A stretch of 64,000 bases of DNA from Carettochelys insculpta (lineage: Eukaryota; Chordata; Testudines; Carettochelyidae), in contig NC_134138.1 of assembly GCF_033958435.1 (NCBI RefSeq), positions 210,871,298 through 210,935,297 of the forward strand, read 5' to 3'. Of the stretch, positions 1-10,905 are shown one piece after another. Under the pieces are notes generated by a model. It searched no databases, was not told the DNA's origin, and was given only the letters and a program-made list of their open reading frames with translations. The position numbers were made by a program, and so were the translations under genes. How positions within the stretch are numbered: the first letter of the stretch is position 1; the number at the start of each line of letters is the position of its first letter.

Positions 1-81
1 TACAAGGGAAGACAGAGATGTTGAACATGGGTTACAGTTACTCTGCCTCTGTCACTTAAGAGATAGGAGTTACCTAAGGTG

Positions 82-336
82 CATACAGCACATTTTGAAA
101 TAGCATTTCCAGATCCTTAGTGCTATTTCAGAATACTGCCATTGGAGCCCATTATGGCCTAGTTCGAAATAGGTGTTATTCCTCAGGAAATTATGTTTCC
201 TGGAATAGAAATAATGCATCCACTATTTTGAATTTATTTTGAATTAGAGTGAGTGTCATTAGACCTTGCCAAAGTTATTTTGAAATAACTGCTGTTATTT
301 CGAGATAACTTGGCCATGTAGATCAAGCCTATATGA
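82..336. mobile_element. truncated Harbinger-type MITE (family of 44919-45292)
   Basis: The stretch is studded with CTATTTCGAAATA-like words and ends with TTATTTCGAGATAACTTGGC followed by a degenerate GTAGATCAAGCC terminus. Its reverse complement matches the copy at 44919-45292 through the phrase CCATAATGGGCT and the following AATGGCA and GGAAATGCT words. The left terminus is not visible, so the copy is truncated near 82. It has no coding capacity. Confidence 0.55.
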
Positions 337-477
337 AATATTTGTCAAGCTTTTTGACTGCCTACAGAAAAGGGATTATCAAATTAGAAGGGAAAGTGAG
401 ATAATAATAATGAAACCTACCTTTTTATAGCCATAGCCCTTTTCAGAAGTATGTCTCAAAGTCAATATAATTATTCC

Positions 478-612
478 TACTGTGCACATAGGAAAATGAA
501 GATCACCTGAGTTGAACAAAGTTGCCCAAGCAGGCCAGTGGCAGAACTGGGAATAGAATGCAGGTCGAGTAAGTCCCTTTCCATTGCTCTATCCATTAGT
601 CTTCATTGCCTC
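478..612 (-). repeat. MIR-like CORE-SINE remnant, antisense
   Basis: The words AAAATGAAGATCACCTGAG, GTTGCCCAAGCAGGCC, GTGGCAGAACTGGGAATAGA and TTGCTCTATCCATTAG occur in the order expected for the reverse complement of a MIR element. MIR is an ancient tRNA-derived SINE shared by amniotes. The copy is heavily mutated, with no poly(A) or target duplication visible. Confidence 0.7.
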
Positions 613-1620
613 TTGAAATCTTAAATCATTCTGATACTATTTTTGAACATTTTGTACATTCCTTTTATTATCATTAAAATGGGAGTTTTGCCTTTGACTT
701 CAAGGAGCTTTTGATTCATAATCATAATAGGAAGAATACAATGATCATGAAGTCAGAACACTTTCTTAATTTCCCTTAAATATTAAGTAATATTCAGAGT
801 GCGACCTGAATTATATTAGAGTTAATATGAAAAAGTAAAGATGCCATTAGAAACCCCTCTTGCCATAAATTAATTAAATGTTCACCTGGCACTAACCAAG
901 GGAGGGAATGCTGTTTGTTTAAAGAACTGGCAGTCGTACATGTGTCCCAAGGGCCGCTGGTGTCAAGGCAGAGGGCACAGGAGATCCCCTGGGTTAACCA
1001 AAAGTTATGATATAAGGTTTCTAGTGAAAGTCTGTGTCACACTCGTAATCGCTTTATGATAATTGCAAAAGTGTATGCATATATGCAGAAAATTATGTTC
1101 TCGAGGGCTGTGAGTTAAACTCAGGTCAGTCAAAGGTAGCATGCCTTGAGACAGGAGATGGAAGACATTTCTTTCCCTGGTGGACCATTGTGTATCTTGC
1201 AGTAGAATCTATTAGCATTGTGAGGCAACTGCTAATGAAGAGCATATGGAAACTTCAAAAGGAAATCCACAAAAAAGGGAAACAACAGTAGGAGGGAACC
1301 CATGTTTCATTGATGATCATATGACTGTTCTGCTATACTTGGGAATGCACAGAAGTACTCTGGCACCCTTTGGTCTGTGAATACAGGCTAGCAGAAGGCT
1401 TCATCTAATGAAAGTGGGATTCTGTGCATCATGGCTGAAAATGCTGGGAAATGGACTAGGTAAGGCATCTTGTAAGAGACAGGAGACTATCTTGTGTGTT
1501 AAGATCAGACTTTAGAAAGTGTTTTATGGTTTACTTTTATATGTAGCCATTTGTTTCCAGTATTCATAATTACAGTCACCTGAATCTCTCTTCTTTGACA
1601 ATAAACATTCTTATTTTCAC
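613..1620. other. unassigned AT-rich sequence
   Basis: No ORF of note, no terminal repeats and no recognisable transposon are seen here. Confidence 0.5.
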
Positions 1621-1648
1621 TATACACATATACACACACACAACCACA
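1621..1648. repeat. AC-rich microsatellite
   Basis: Interrupted ACACATATACACAC run directly left of a MITE. Confidence 0.7.
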
Positions 1649-2084
1649 CCCTGTGTCTACACCCGCCCCTTCCTTTTGAAAGGGGCATGTTAATGAGCGG
1701 GTTCAAAAGATGCTAATGAGGCGCTGCAATGAATATGCAGTGCCTCATTAGCATAATGGCAGCCGCTGCGATTCAAAAGTGCAGCTTTTCGAATTGTGCG
1801 ATGCTCGTGGAGATGGGACCTTCCGAAAGGTCCCCCCTCAGTTTTGAAAAGCCCTTCTTCTGATCACCAGATAGGAAGAATGGCTTTTGAAAACTGGGGG
1901 ATTCTTTCAGAAAGTCCCGTCTCCACAGGTGGCGCGCAATTCGAAAAGCCTCACTTTTGAATCGCTGTGGCCGCCATTATGCTAATGAAGCACTGCATAT
2001 TCATTGCAGCGCCTCATTAGCATCTTTCAAACCCACTCATTAACATGCCCCTTTTGAAAGGAAGGGGCATGTGTAGACCCAGCC
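1649..2084. mobile_element. fold-back MITE, 436 bp
   Basis: The element is an almost complete palindrome. The left end CCCTGTGTCTACACC is answered by TGTGTAGACCCAGCC on the right, and the inner words CCCCTTCCTTTTGAAAGG, GATGCTAATGAGGCGCTGC and GCCTCATTAGCATAATGGC recur inverted about a centre near 1866. There is no ORF. The termini match those of many other MITEs in the window. The 3-bp flanks (ACA and ATA) are not an exact duplication. Confidence 0.8.
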
Positions 2085-2152
2085 ATAGAGACAGAGGGCC
2101 AAGTGTTGTGTTCACTAAGTGGTGATCCTGAAGTGAGTCTTGTAAACTCGGT

Positions 2153-2408
2153 GGCTAAATCTACACTTGCTTCCTCTTTCTAAAGAGGAGTGCAAATGAG
2201 GGAAATCAAAATTCAAATGAGGCACCAATTTACATATCTTGTACTTCATTTGCATAATCTCTTTTCGTACAGGATTCTTTCAAAAGAAAAAAAGCAGTGT
2301 AGATGGGGCTCTTTCAAAAATAAAGCCCATCTTTGAAAGAACCCTTCTTCCCATTTTGTTTCAGGAAGAAGAGTTCTTTTGAAAACAGGGTTTATTTATT
2401 ATCACCAA
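2153..2408. mobile_element. MITE, left part
   Basis: Starts GGCTAAATCTACACTTG, then CCTCTTTCTAAAGAGG and GCAAATGAGGGAAAT, the same order as the left end of the next MITE at 2409. The expected right terminus is missing; a second MITE end begins directly after it. Confidence 0.65.
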
Positions 2409-2480
2409 GGGTGTGTCTACACTTGTATTCCTCTTTCAAAAGAGGTATGCAAATGAGGGAAATTGAAAATGCAAAATGAA
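2409..2480. mobile_element. MITE left end, separated from its right end
   Basis: GGTGTGTCTACACTTG followed by CCTCTTTCAAAAGAGG and GCAAATGAGGGAAATTG is the inverse of the end at 3600-3709. The two ends probably belong to one MITE split by the sequence now at 2481-3599. Confidence 0.6.
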
Positions 2481-3331
2481 GTGCAGGGGTTCTCTTGTGC
2501 TCCTCTCTCCAGGGTCTGTTCTCTGCTATGCCATACGTGCAAGGGGGCTTGGACTCTCACTTCAGCAGCTGAGCTTAATTCACAAGGTATTGCGCACTGA
2601 AGATTCCACAGCAAAGTGATGGTGCATCTTACTGCTCTATGGGCCTCAGAACACCCTTGTGCAACAACTGGTGAGCAAGGGTGAACACAGCCTCTCAGCA
2701 GCTGCTTTGGTACAGAGTGTGAGAAGCTTCCAAAGAAACTGGACAACCCGAGTGAGCAAGCCAGAATTGCACAATGGATGCCATATGTTAGCGTCTGTTC
2801 GCTATAATCAGGCAGCACAAGGCTTGTTAGGAGTGACGTGCAGTGTGATGGGGATTGCAGCTTCATGGCAGAGTGGCCTGACAGTGGAACAAGGTGATAG
2901 AGGGCAGGGCAGGGCAGGGCGAGGCGGGGTGGGGCGGGGGGGTGCCTTCAGTGGCTTATTGAGATTTTGCTGTCCTTCGTGTAGGTAGGAATTTGATCTG
3001 TGAAGTGGACACTGCTGATCCTGGTGCCAGGTTGTCAGGGTGTTGCAAGACTGTGGAGCCAGTCCAGAGGAAGAATAGCTGTAGCCTCACTGACTTTTGC
3101 TGCCCCGTACTCTCAACACAAGTGGTGTGGCCTTTATCAGCCCTCCTACACAGAGCCTCCTACACATGTGCATTGAGCACAAATTAAATATTACAACTAG
3201 GAACCACAAGCCAAGTTAAGGGTTGGTGTAAGTAAGTATTACTCCATTAAACTCAAACCTGGTGTAAATGAGTGCACTGTATTGCAATCTGTGGGTTTGC
3301 ACCTGATTTCACCAGATTGAACTACCTGTCT
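2481..3331 (+). repeat. left arm of large inverted duplication
   Basis: About 850 bp that recurs in reverse complement at 3741-4574. The best check is a 64-codon open frame at 2993-3187, which matches its partner at 3886-4080 (minus) at all but 3 residues. A second frame at 2659-2988 matches 4089-4427 over most of its length. Neither resembles a protein family I know, so I treat both as fortuitous frames that show the similarity of the arms. This arm has a longer G-rich tract at 2901-2942 than the partner. The reading is decayed transposon or segmental inverted duplication. Confidence 0.8.
2901..2942. repeat. GGGCA-type G-rich simple repeat
   Basis: Run of GGGCAGGGCAGGGC grading into GGCGGGGTGGGGCGGGGGG. 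It has expanded in this arm relative to the C-rich counterpart near 4130-4155. Confidence 0.7.
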
Positions 3332-3334
3332 AGA

Positions 3335-3574
3335 CCAGATCAAAAGTTTTAGGAAGAAGGGGCCTTTGGAAGGAGGATTTCCTTCCGGAAGACCCCCCAG
3401 GGGCCACACTTCTACATGCTGTTTTGGAATCCGGAAGACTGTCTTCCAGACTCCAAATCATGTGACCTTAAGCTAATGAGGCACAGGGAATTTGCATCTG
3501 TGCCTCATTAGCATATTTTGGGCTGTTTATTAGCATTCCACTTTTTGGAGAAAGTGGTATGTGTAGAAACAGCC
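3335..3574. mobile_element. MITE fragment, right part
   Basis: Contains AAGCTAATGAGGCACAGGG, TGTGCCTCATTAGCATA and the terminus ATGTGTAGAAACAGCC, resembling the right half of the 1649-2084 family. The left terminus is missing. Confidence 0.55.
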
Positions 3575-3599
3575 CACTGGTTTTCTTCTTTTGAAATAA

Positions 3600-3709
3600 G
3601 AATATGCAAATGAGGTGCTGAATATGCAAATATGAGTCACATTTGCATTTTCAATTCCCCTCGTTTGTGTACCTCTTTCCAAAGAGGAATGCAAGTGTAG
3701 ACACAGTCC
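3600..3709. mobile_element. MITE right end (partner of 2409-2480)
   Basis: ATGCAAATGAGGTGCTGAAT leads to CCTCTTTCCAAAGAGG and the terminus GCAAGTGTAGACACAGTCC, the reverse complement of the left end at 2409. Confidence 0.6.
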
Positions 3710-3740
3710 GGGGAACAGGAGTTAGGAAATTCCAGAGTAA

Positions 3741-4574
3741 CACAGATAGTTCAGATCTGGAGTAATCAGGTACAAACTCACTGATTTGTAATACAGTGCA
3801 CTCATTTACACCAGGTTTGAGTTTAATGGAGTAATACTTACTTACACCAACCCTTAACTTGGCTTGTGGTTCCTGGTTGTAATATTTAATTTGTTCTCAA
3901 TGCACATGTGTAGGAGGCTCTGTGTAGGAGGGCTGATAAAGGCCACACCACTTGTGTTGAGAGTACGGGGCAGCAAAAGTCAGTGAGGCTACAGCTATTC
4001 TTCTTCTGGACTGGCTCCATAGTCTTGCAACACCCTGACAACCTGGCACCAGGATCAGCAGTGTCCACTTCACAGATCAAATTCCTACCTACACGAAGGA
4101 CAGCAAAATCTCAATAAGCCACTGAAGACACCACCCCCCCACCCCGCCCTGCCCTTTATCATCTTGTTCCACTGTCAGGCCACTCTGCCATGAAGCTGCA
4201 ATCCTCATCACACTGCACATCACTCCTAACAAGCCTTGTGCTGCCTGATTATAGCGAACAGACGCTAACATATGACATCCATTGTGTGATTCCAGCTTGC
4301 TCACTCGGGTTGTCCAGTTTCTTTGGAAGCTTCTCACACTCCGTACCAAAGCAGCTGCCGAGAGGCTGTGTTCACCCTTGCTCACCAGTTGTTGCACAAG
4401 GGTGCTCTGAGGCCCATAGAGCAGCAAGATGCACCATCACTTTGCTGTGGAATCTTCAGTGCGCAATACCTTGTGGATTAAGCTCAGTGGCTGAAGTGAG
4501 AGTTCAAGCCCCCTTGTACACATGGCATAGCAGCAAATAGACCCTGAACAGAGGTGCAGAGGAGAACCCCTGCA
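3741..4574 (-). repeat. right arm of large inverted duplication
   Basis: Reverse complement of 2481-3331. The arm starts near CACAGATAGTTCAGATCTGG and ends near GGAGAACCCCTGCA. Similarity is high but not perfect, and both arms carry independent substitutions. The spacer between the arms (3332-3740) holds MITE pieces. Confidence 0.8.
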
Positions 4575-5374
4575 GCTCCATGGCTGGGAGCTAGGTGGGG
4601 CATTGAGCCTTGCATAGCAGTGCCAGCTACTCTGTGTTGAAGTTCAACTACCAGAATAAAGGAAGCATAAAATCAGGGGTCTGAAATTCCCAGCCTGCAG
4701 TCCTGACCAGGCAGAAGTAATTGCACAACCTGCAGCTCCCCTCACCTACCTCACAGGTGAGTTGCACTGCCCTGCTGACCCCTGATGCTCCTCCATTGGG
4801 CACTGCCCAGCTCCCCCCAGCCCTATCACTCTCTTCCCTCACCTGCAGCTGGACAGTTCCCTCTCCTGCAGGCTTAAATGCACTCAGTTTAATTGGTTTC
4901 AGCACCAACGAGGAGTCAAGTGACAGCTCAGGAGATTCAAATGGCTCCTTAAGAGCCCAGCTGGTGACCCTCAGAAAATCTAATCGTGACCCATGATTGT
5001 GTCACAACTCGTAGGTTGGGCATCCCTGGTTTAGACAAATGAGGCACAGCTTGGGCAATTCATTTGTCTACAAGCCTTAGCCTCACCATCTACATTATTA
5101 ATTGCATGCATTCTAGATGGCCTTGTAGAATACATGCATCTCTAGCAGACCTCCATGAGGACTATACAATGTGGATGTACCCCCTATGTTAAAGCACAGT
5201 GGGAACCAGCCTTGCCACAAACTATATAACATGAACTTCACCAAAACAAAAAAGATGTTTCTGTAAATATTCATTAGAGATTTTAAATTGACTTCAACTT
5301 TGTGCCACCTGGGCATTTGCGCTCCACAAATACTTCAGCAAGTGAGCATAATATTGAAAGTAATTACAAAAGGT
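4575..5374. other. unassigned sequence
   Basis: The moderately GC-rich 4680-5010 may be an unclassified old repeat, but I see no diagnostic ends. The short open frames here have no recognisable motif. Confidence 0.4.
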
Positions 5375-5885
5375 CCCCACTAGCGCAGTGCTTGAGAGGG
5401 CAGGCACTGCCTCCATGTTCACCCTTCTCAAACAGAGGCGTATGTGCTGGCTGGGCCATGTCTCACGCATGACAGATGGCCGAATACCGACGGACCTCGT
5501 CTTCGGCAAACTGGCGTCTGGAAAGAGGCCGAAAGGGCGACCTAAATTGTGCTCAAGGACACGTGCAAGCATGACCTCAGCGCTCTCTCTATCAGTGTGA
5601 ACACCTGGCATTCGCTCACCTCAGACAGGCATGCCTGGAAACAGGGAGTGAAGGAAGCTCTTGTTATGTATGCAACTACCTTGGTGAAGGAAGCAGAAGA
5701 CAGGAGAGCCCTCAGGAAGATCCATGCCTGTGATAGCAGAGCGACATCTGCCTACTGCTGCTCACAGTGTGGAAAGGACTGCCACTCCCGGATTGGATTG
5801 CACAGCCACAGAAGACGCTGCTCGAATCAGTCCAACGGGGGCACAAACCCATGATCCCTCAGGATCGAAGGATGCCTACTACCAC
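5375..5885 (+). pseudogene. LINE 3' fragment: C-terminus of non-LTR reverse transcriptase
   Basis: The conceptual protein carries the post-RT segment MCWLGHVSRMTDGRIPTDL followed by GKLASGKRPKGRPKL, then after a frame change near 5550 a region ending in a cysteine/histidine finger (CSQCGKDC and HSHRRRC spacing). This is the end of ORF2 of a non-LTR retrotransposon found in many animals; I cannot assign the clade by eye. The 3' terminus GAAGGATGCCTAC equals the terminus of the antisense copy at 9601-10333, which supports both ends. The copy is 5'-truncated near 5375 and frameshifted, so it cannot encode an active enzyme. Confidence 0.8.
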
Positions 5886-6369
5886 CAAAAGGGTGAATTT
5901 TAAGAGAATTCTGCAGAAAGAATTCTGAACTTGTGGTCATGACTCTTTGCACAGAAGAGTTATGCTCATATGATGAGGGAACAGAAACACAACCACGTGG
6001 CAAGAGTGTACAAACCCAATTGCTCACATTTGTAATATGAAACACTTAATAAAGGGTGAAATGCTCACTCTCAAAAAAATCTCAGAGCAGAGATATTTTC
6101 CTCAAGATTTTTTTAAAAAATCTGGAATATTTAAAGATTTAGGCCCTCTTCATGAACTCTGCATGGCCTCGAAATAACCATTTAAGGATATTTAGCTCGA
6201 ATGATCACCATTCTATATATGGCTAAGTGTAAGCCAGGTCCCTGTACGTGCATTAGGGAATCAGACACTACACTAACAACCTACCTTTTCTTTTTTATTG
6301 TAATAGAATTAACTGAAAAAAGAAATATGTGACCAATTGATGGAATATACCAGTTCACTTCTGTCACCC
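5886..6369. other. unassigned sequence
   Basis: No diagnostic repeat ends or convincing coding potential are seen. Confidence 0.4.
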
Positions 6370-7830
6370 TTCTGACATTTCTGAGGAAGCAATTAAACAC
6401 TTTGCCACAAAGCTCATTAAAAGAAGGCCTGCAATAGTACCCATCCTATGAGATGACTGCAAGCAAGCAGATTTTGCAAGGGAAAACTGCTGAACCAGAT
6501 GGCATTCTACCAAAGAGTAATAAGCAGGGCAGGCACGGAGAGCAAGCCAAATCACATGGCTCTTCCACATAATCGGGGAGCAGGAGTCAGCGTCACAAAA
6601 TTCCAGTGATGCCAACATTGTCCACGTCTGTAAATGTCAGGATGATAGGCAAACTGTGATGATCATCTCATTTCAGTACAACTAAAGACCTGGTTGTAGC
6701 CCAGCTTGCAAGCAGAAGTTGGACTGGAAGGAAGTTCTAGACAGAAACTTGTAGTACACATCTAAACTGTATGGGCTGGTGCTGGCACTGGCCTGCGGGG
6801 GGACCTCTGTTGGGGGCTGGGCTGGGCCGTGTGCTGGCTGGGGGAAGGGTAGAGTTGGCAGGCGTGGGGAGTCTCTTGGGTGGGCTGGGCTGGACCCTGC
6901 ACTGGCCAGGGGAGGGGGTGACTCCAGCATAGTGCGGGGGAGGGCGCAAACATTGTAGAATCTTGCCCGGTCAGATGGAATGACACAGCAAAAATCATAT
7001 ATATGATTTGCTGCTAGAAAAAATTAGTGCCCTAGTCATATATAATTGAACACCTGCCTGATGGAAACCATCCTCTCTGAGTCCCATTGTGGATTTTGGT
7101 CTAGATAGGGCAATCTAGACATGGTCATCACAGCCCGTTAGCTTCAGGAAAGCTTTTGATGCTGTAAATTATGAGGGACTCAAATTTTTTTTCCCGTTTT
7201 TGAATGGCCTGCAAAGTTCATGTCTATTATTCACTCCTTCCCTGATGGGAAAATGGACACAATAGTGGAAAATGGTGCGATATCAGATCCTTTTCCTCTT
7301 TCCAGTAGCACTCTGCACAGTTTTCCATCTTTTTTGCATTTTCCATACGGTTATGGATGCATTTCATGGCATGGACAGAGTAGCATTTATCCAGTTCTGC
7401 ACTGACGTGAATTTGTTGAATTTGCAACACTTTAATGCTTGCATGAAAGAAACAGATAACAGATTTACTCATTAAGGAGCTGCTGCTGCTTTTTTTCCCC
7501 CTGCAGCTGCTGACTGCGCTGGTTGCTCGCTTGATTGATGACATTGAATTTATAGCTGATCACTTTGACTGTGCAGTCAATCATTTTGATTTCACAATTA
7601 ACTTACAAAAAATTAAAGCTCTGTAACAACTTGTGCTGGGGATGCACATATCTACCCAATTTATTAAAATCAACAACACCCCCAAAAGCCTGGAGAGAAT
7701 TTTTTTTTCTACTGATGGAGTATGCTGTGACATAACAAGAAAATGATGATCAGATTTCCCACCACATAGCCAAGGCCAGCTCTGCATTTGAAGTACTCAC
7801 ACTGCACGTGGAATGATAGGGATGTCAAAA
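6370..7830 (+). pseudogene. degenerate LINE reverse transcriptase (interrupted)
   Basis: Scattered frames preserve an RT domain of the same type as 5375-5885. Around 6475-6520 a translation resembling GK-x-PDGI is seen; 6570-6660 resembles the DANIV-x-DRQT region; 7075-7100 gives LSESHCGF; 7204-7300 gives KFMSIIHSFPDGKMDT followed by SDPFPL; and 7530-7620 gives the ADH-x-NHFDFTINLQK region. Many stops and shifts are present, and the invariant aspartates of the active site cannot be placed with certainty. A GC-rich block at 6760-6960 has no RT similarity and may be an insertion. The copy is clearly dead and older than the fragment at 9601. Confidence 0.65.
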
Positions 7831-8104
7831 TAAGCATTACAGTCCTAACACATGCACAGTGTATTACTGCCACAGCAGCAAACTTAATCTGTTCCATATG
7901 CACCATTCTGGGTCTGTTCACAGGGTCACTTCCAACATCAAAATCCTTAATTATTGTCAGATGGCTCACCCTTAAGACATGAACATGAAAGTTCAGCTGT
8001 AATGGTCTGGTCATATTTTTCATACGACCAACTTGAAAATACTCAAGATCATATTTTATGGTCAACTAAAGCAAGACATCCATTCTCATGGTGGCAAGTA
8101 AAAA
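7831..8104. other. unassigned, possibly distal part of the LINE
   Basis: The beginning could continue the LINE (a VWNDRDVKIS-like translation at 7806-7835), but similarity fades quickly. Confidence 0.3.
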
Positions 8105-8775
8105 CAATGGCAATGAAAAGGGCACGTAGAAAGTCTGGAATCATTAAGAAAGGGATGGATAACAAGACAGAAAATACTGTATTTCCTCTATATTAATCCG
8201 AGGTATGCCCACATCTTGAATATTGCATGCAAATGTAGCCACCCAATCCTTCAAAAGACATATTGGAGTTGGAAAAGGTTCAGGGCAAGGGCAGCAAATA
8301 TTATTAGGGGGTATAGAACAGCATCCATACAAGGACAGATGACTAAGGGGGACATATGACTGTCTCTAAAATCATGACTGGTGTAGATGCAAATGTGGAT
8401 GGCTGCAGTAGATGGATGTGCTATCTACACCTCATCACACAAGAACTAGGGGGTCACCAAATGAAATGAATAGGCAGCAAGTTTAAAACAAATAAAATGA
8501 AGTATTTTTGACAGAGCCCACAGTCAGCCTGTGGAACTCTTTGCCAGAGGATGTGGTGAAGGCCAAGACGACAACAAGGCTAAAAAAGGGAACTAGATAC
8601 ATTCTTGGAGAATAGGTCCATCAATGGCTGTTAGCCAGGATAGATAGGTATGGTGTTCCCAGTCCTGCTCTCTAGAACCTGGGAGCAAGCAACAGGGGGT
8701 GGATCACTTGATGAGTGCCTGTTCTGTTCATTCCCTCTGGGTCACTGGGCACTGGCCACTGTCAGAAGATGCCCT
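8105..8775 (+). mobile_element. CR1 LINE 3' fragment
   Basis: Sense-strand CR1. It has the RT C-terminal phrase GIIKKGMDNKT, then CPHLEYC, and nucleotide words ACCAAATGAAATGAAT, CAGCCTGTGGAACTC and GGCCACTGTCAGAAGA that recur in the better copy at 34316-35139. It lacks the last 60 or so bases and the octamer tail. Several stops and small deletions interrupt the frame. Confidence 0.85.
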
Positions 8776-9039
8776 TGGTTTGTGGGAGGCTCAGGGAAGC
8801 AGGTTGGGGTGGGTGAGAGTGTCTGGGTGGTTGGGAATATGAGGATGCAGGAGTCAGAGCAGGAGGCAGTAAGGTGGATTGAGTGAAGGGGATATAGGAG
8901 AGTGGGAGCTCAAGGTAGGAGATTGCATGGATATGGGGAAAGCTCAGGGGTAGGAACATGGCCACCTTGCATCACAGCCACCTGAGCACTGAGTCTGGAG
9001 CCTGGGTACACTGTGGCTGCACTTCCCAGGGTGCAGTGA
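8776..9039. other. purine-rich unassigned stretch
   Basis: GGGTGGGTGAGAGTG and GGATGCAGGAGTCAGAG type G/A-rich sequence follows the broken CR1 end. It is low complexity and no element could be identified. Confidence 0.35.
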
Positions 9040-9589
9040 CACAAATCATTTGTTGTCACTACACCAGCAATATTCAGAGCCCTGCTCCCAGCTAATCAGT
9101 CTCTTCCTGGTGCATTGCACAGAATGCATCAGCTCCCTTTTACCTTTGGTCTTATTACTCACTCCTTCAGTGGAAACTGTCCCATACCTATAACCATTTT
9201 TGCTGCCCTTCTCCCATTTTAATATATCTTTGATATAGGGTGAGCAGCACACAATACTCAAGGAGTAGATCTATCATGGATTTCTCTGGTGGCCTCATGA
9301 TACTGACTATCTTATTATTTTCCCATTTCCTAATGGTTGCTAACATTCTGCTTGTTTTCTTTTTTTGACTGCCACTACACACGGCGTGGATGTTTGCAGA
9401 GAAATGTCCACAGTGACTCCAAGATCTCTTTCCTGAGTGGTAACAACTTCTTTAGATGCCATCATTTTGTATTTGCAGTTGGGATTTTGTTTGCCAATGT
9501 GGATGACTGCATTTATTAATTCATGAATTTCGTCTGCCATTTTCCCCCTGCCATTCAGTTTTATGAGACCCTTTTGTAATTCTTCATGA

Positions 9590-9600
9590 TCACTTAATTA
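9590..9600 (+). repeat. target-site duplication, left copy
   Basis: TCACTTAATTA, identical to 10334-10344, flanks the nested LINE. Confidence 0.85.
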
Positions 9601-10333
9601 GAAGTAGGCATCCTTCAGTCTATGTAGACTATGGATCGCGCCCTTCATAGTTCCATTTGGGATCATCATTTGCAGCGTCGACTGTGACTGTGAAGGCCCA
9701 CACGAGAGTGACAGTCCTTGCTGCATCTGTTGCATGTGTAATGGGTGTCTGGCAGGTCCTTACTGTTCTGTGGGCTTGCTTCTCCTTTGCTAGCTGTCTG
9801 ATCCTCGTCTCACCCCTCTGAAGGCCCTTTTGTAGTTCCCGCCCCCATCTGCTGCGATCGTTTGCCAGCTCCTCCCAGCTGTCCGGCTCAATGTCTACCT
9901 CTCTGAGGTCCCTCTTGCAAACACCTTTGTAGCATAATTGGGGGCATCTGGGAGGTCTTTTGTCAGAGGCTAGCTCGCCGTATAGGATGTCTTTTGGGAT
10001 CCTTCCATCATTCATCCTGTGGACTTGGCCAAGCCAGCGGAGCTGCCGCTGCCTGAGGAGGGTGTGCATGTTTGGGATTCCAGCTTGCTCAAGGACGGCG
10101 GTGTTGGACACTCTGTCCTTCCATGATATTCCAAGGATGTGCCTGAGGCAGCGCAAGTGGAAGATGTTCAGCCTTTTTTCCTGGTGGGCGTACAGGATCC
10201 AAGACTTGCTGCTGTAAAGGAGGGAGCTGAGGATGTAGGCTCTGTAGACCTGCATTTTGGTGTGGGTGTACAACTTGATGTTATTCCACACTCTCTCGCT
10301 GAGTCTGGACAGAGTTGTGGCTGCTTTTCCAGG
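9601..10333 (-). pseudogene. nested LINE fragment: RT C-terminus
   Basis: A 220-codon frame on the minus strand (10291-9629) encodes the post-polymerase region of a non-LTR reverse transcriptase. It includes LRCLRHILGISWKDRVSNT, LRWLGQVHRMNDGRIPKDI and LYGELASDKRPPRCPQL; the last part is frame-shifted over what was a Cys/His finger (the tail of the frame reads through it). The 3' end GAAGGATGCCTAC is shared with 5375-5885. The insert is 5'-truncated (about 730 bp) and bounded by 11-bp duplications, as expected from target-primed reverse transcription. It is the younger of the two nested elements. Confidence 0.88.
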
Positions 10334-10344
10334 TCACTTAATTA
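10334..10344 (+). repeat. target-site duplication, right copy
   Basis: TCACTTAATTA, identical to 9590-9600. Confidence 0.85.
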
Positions 10345-10684
10345 TCTTGAGAAATTTCATATGATCTTCAAATTTTGCCACCTCCTTGCTTAACACTTTT
10401 CTAGATCATTTGGGAATATAGTGAACAGCACTGGTCTCGTACCAGTTCAGAGGGATCCCCGCTATTTACCTCTCTGCACTCTGAAAACTGACCAGTTATT
10501 CCTACCTTTTGTTTCCTATTTTTTAATCAGTTACTGATCCATGACAGGACCTTCCCTTTTATCCCATCACTGCTTAGTTTGCTTAAGAGTCTTTGGTGAG
10601 AGACGTTGTCAAATGCTTTTGAGAGTCCAAGAACACTGTATCCATTGGATCACTCTTACCCACGTGTGTTTGTTAACCCCTTCA

Positions 10685-10905
10685 AAAAACATTTTCCCTT
10701 TATTCATCTCCCCTCCCACACTGTATATACCCTGGATTCTTACTGTCTGTTCCAGTCTGAAAATCTGAAGAAGTGGGTCTTACCCATGAAAGCTCATTAC
10801 CTAATAAATAAATGTGTTAGTTTTTAAGGTTCTACAGGACTGCTTGTTTTTTGTGAAGCTACAGACTAACACGGCTACTCTTCTCAGACTATTTGCCATG
10901 CAAGG
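10685..10905 (+). repeat. Penelope-like element, 5' terminal repeat (pLTR)
   Basis: CTGAAAATCTGAAGAAGTGG, CATGAAAGCTCATTACC, TAATAAATAAATGTGTTAG and CTACAGGACTGCTTG recur in the same order and orientation at 13400-13556. Direct terminal repeats of this kind (pLTRs) are known for Penelope-like elements. This copy directly follows the CR1 and precedes the N-terminal coding region. Confidence 0.7.

Larger units (their letters stand above)
9040..10684 (-). mobile_element. CR1 LINE, antisense, split by a nested LINE
   Basis: Reverse-strand translation gives the CR1 RT phrase ERDLGVTVDISLQTST at 9400-9460, and the nucleotide order across 9040-9600 and 10345-10684 is that of a CR1 ORF2 read antisense. 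The two parts are contiguous in CR1 coordinates once the insert 9601-10333 and one copy of the 11-bp duplication are removed. Stops, deletions and frame changes show long decay. The left part lacks a CR1 3' tail. Confidence 0.85.

Noticed and set aside
2417..2866. 149-codon minus-strand frame in the left duplication arm
   Set aside because: It begins inside a MITE end and the partner arm breaks it; no motif recognised.
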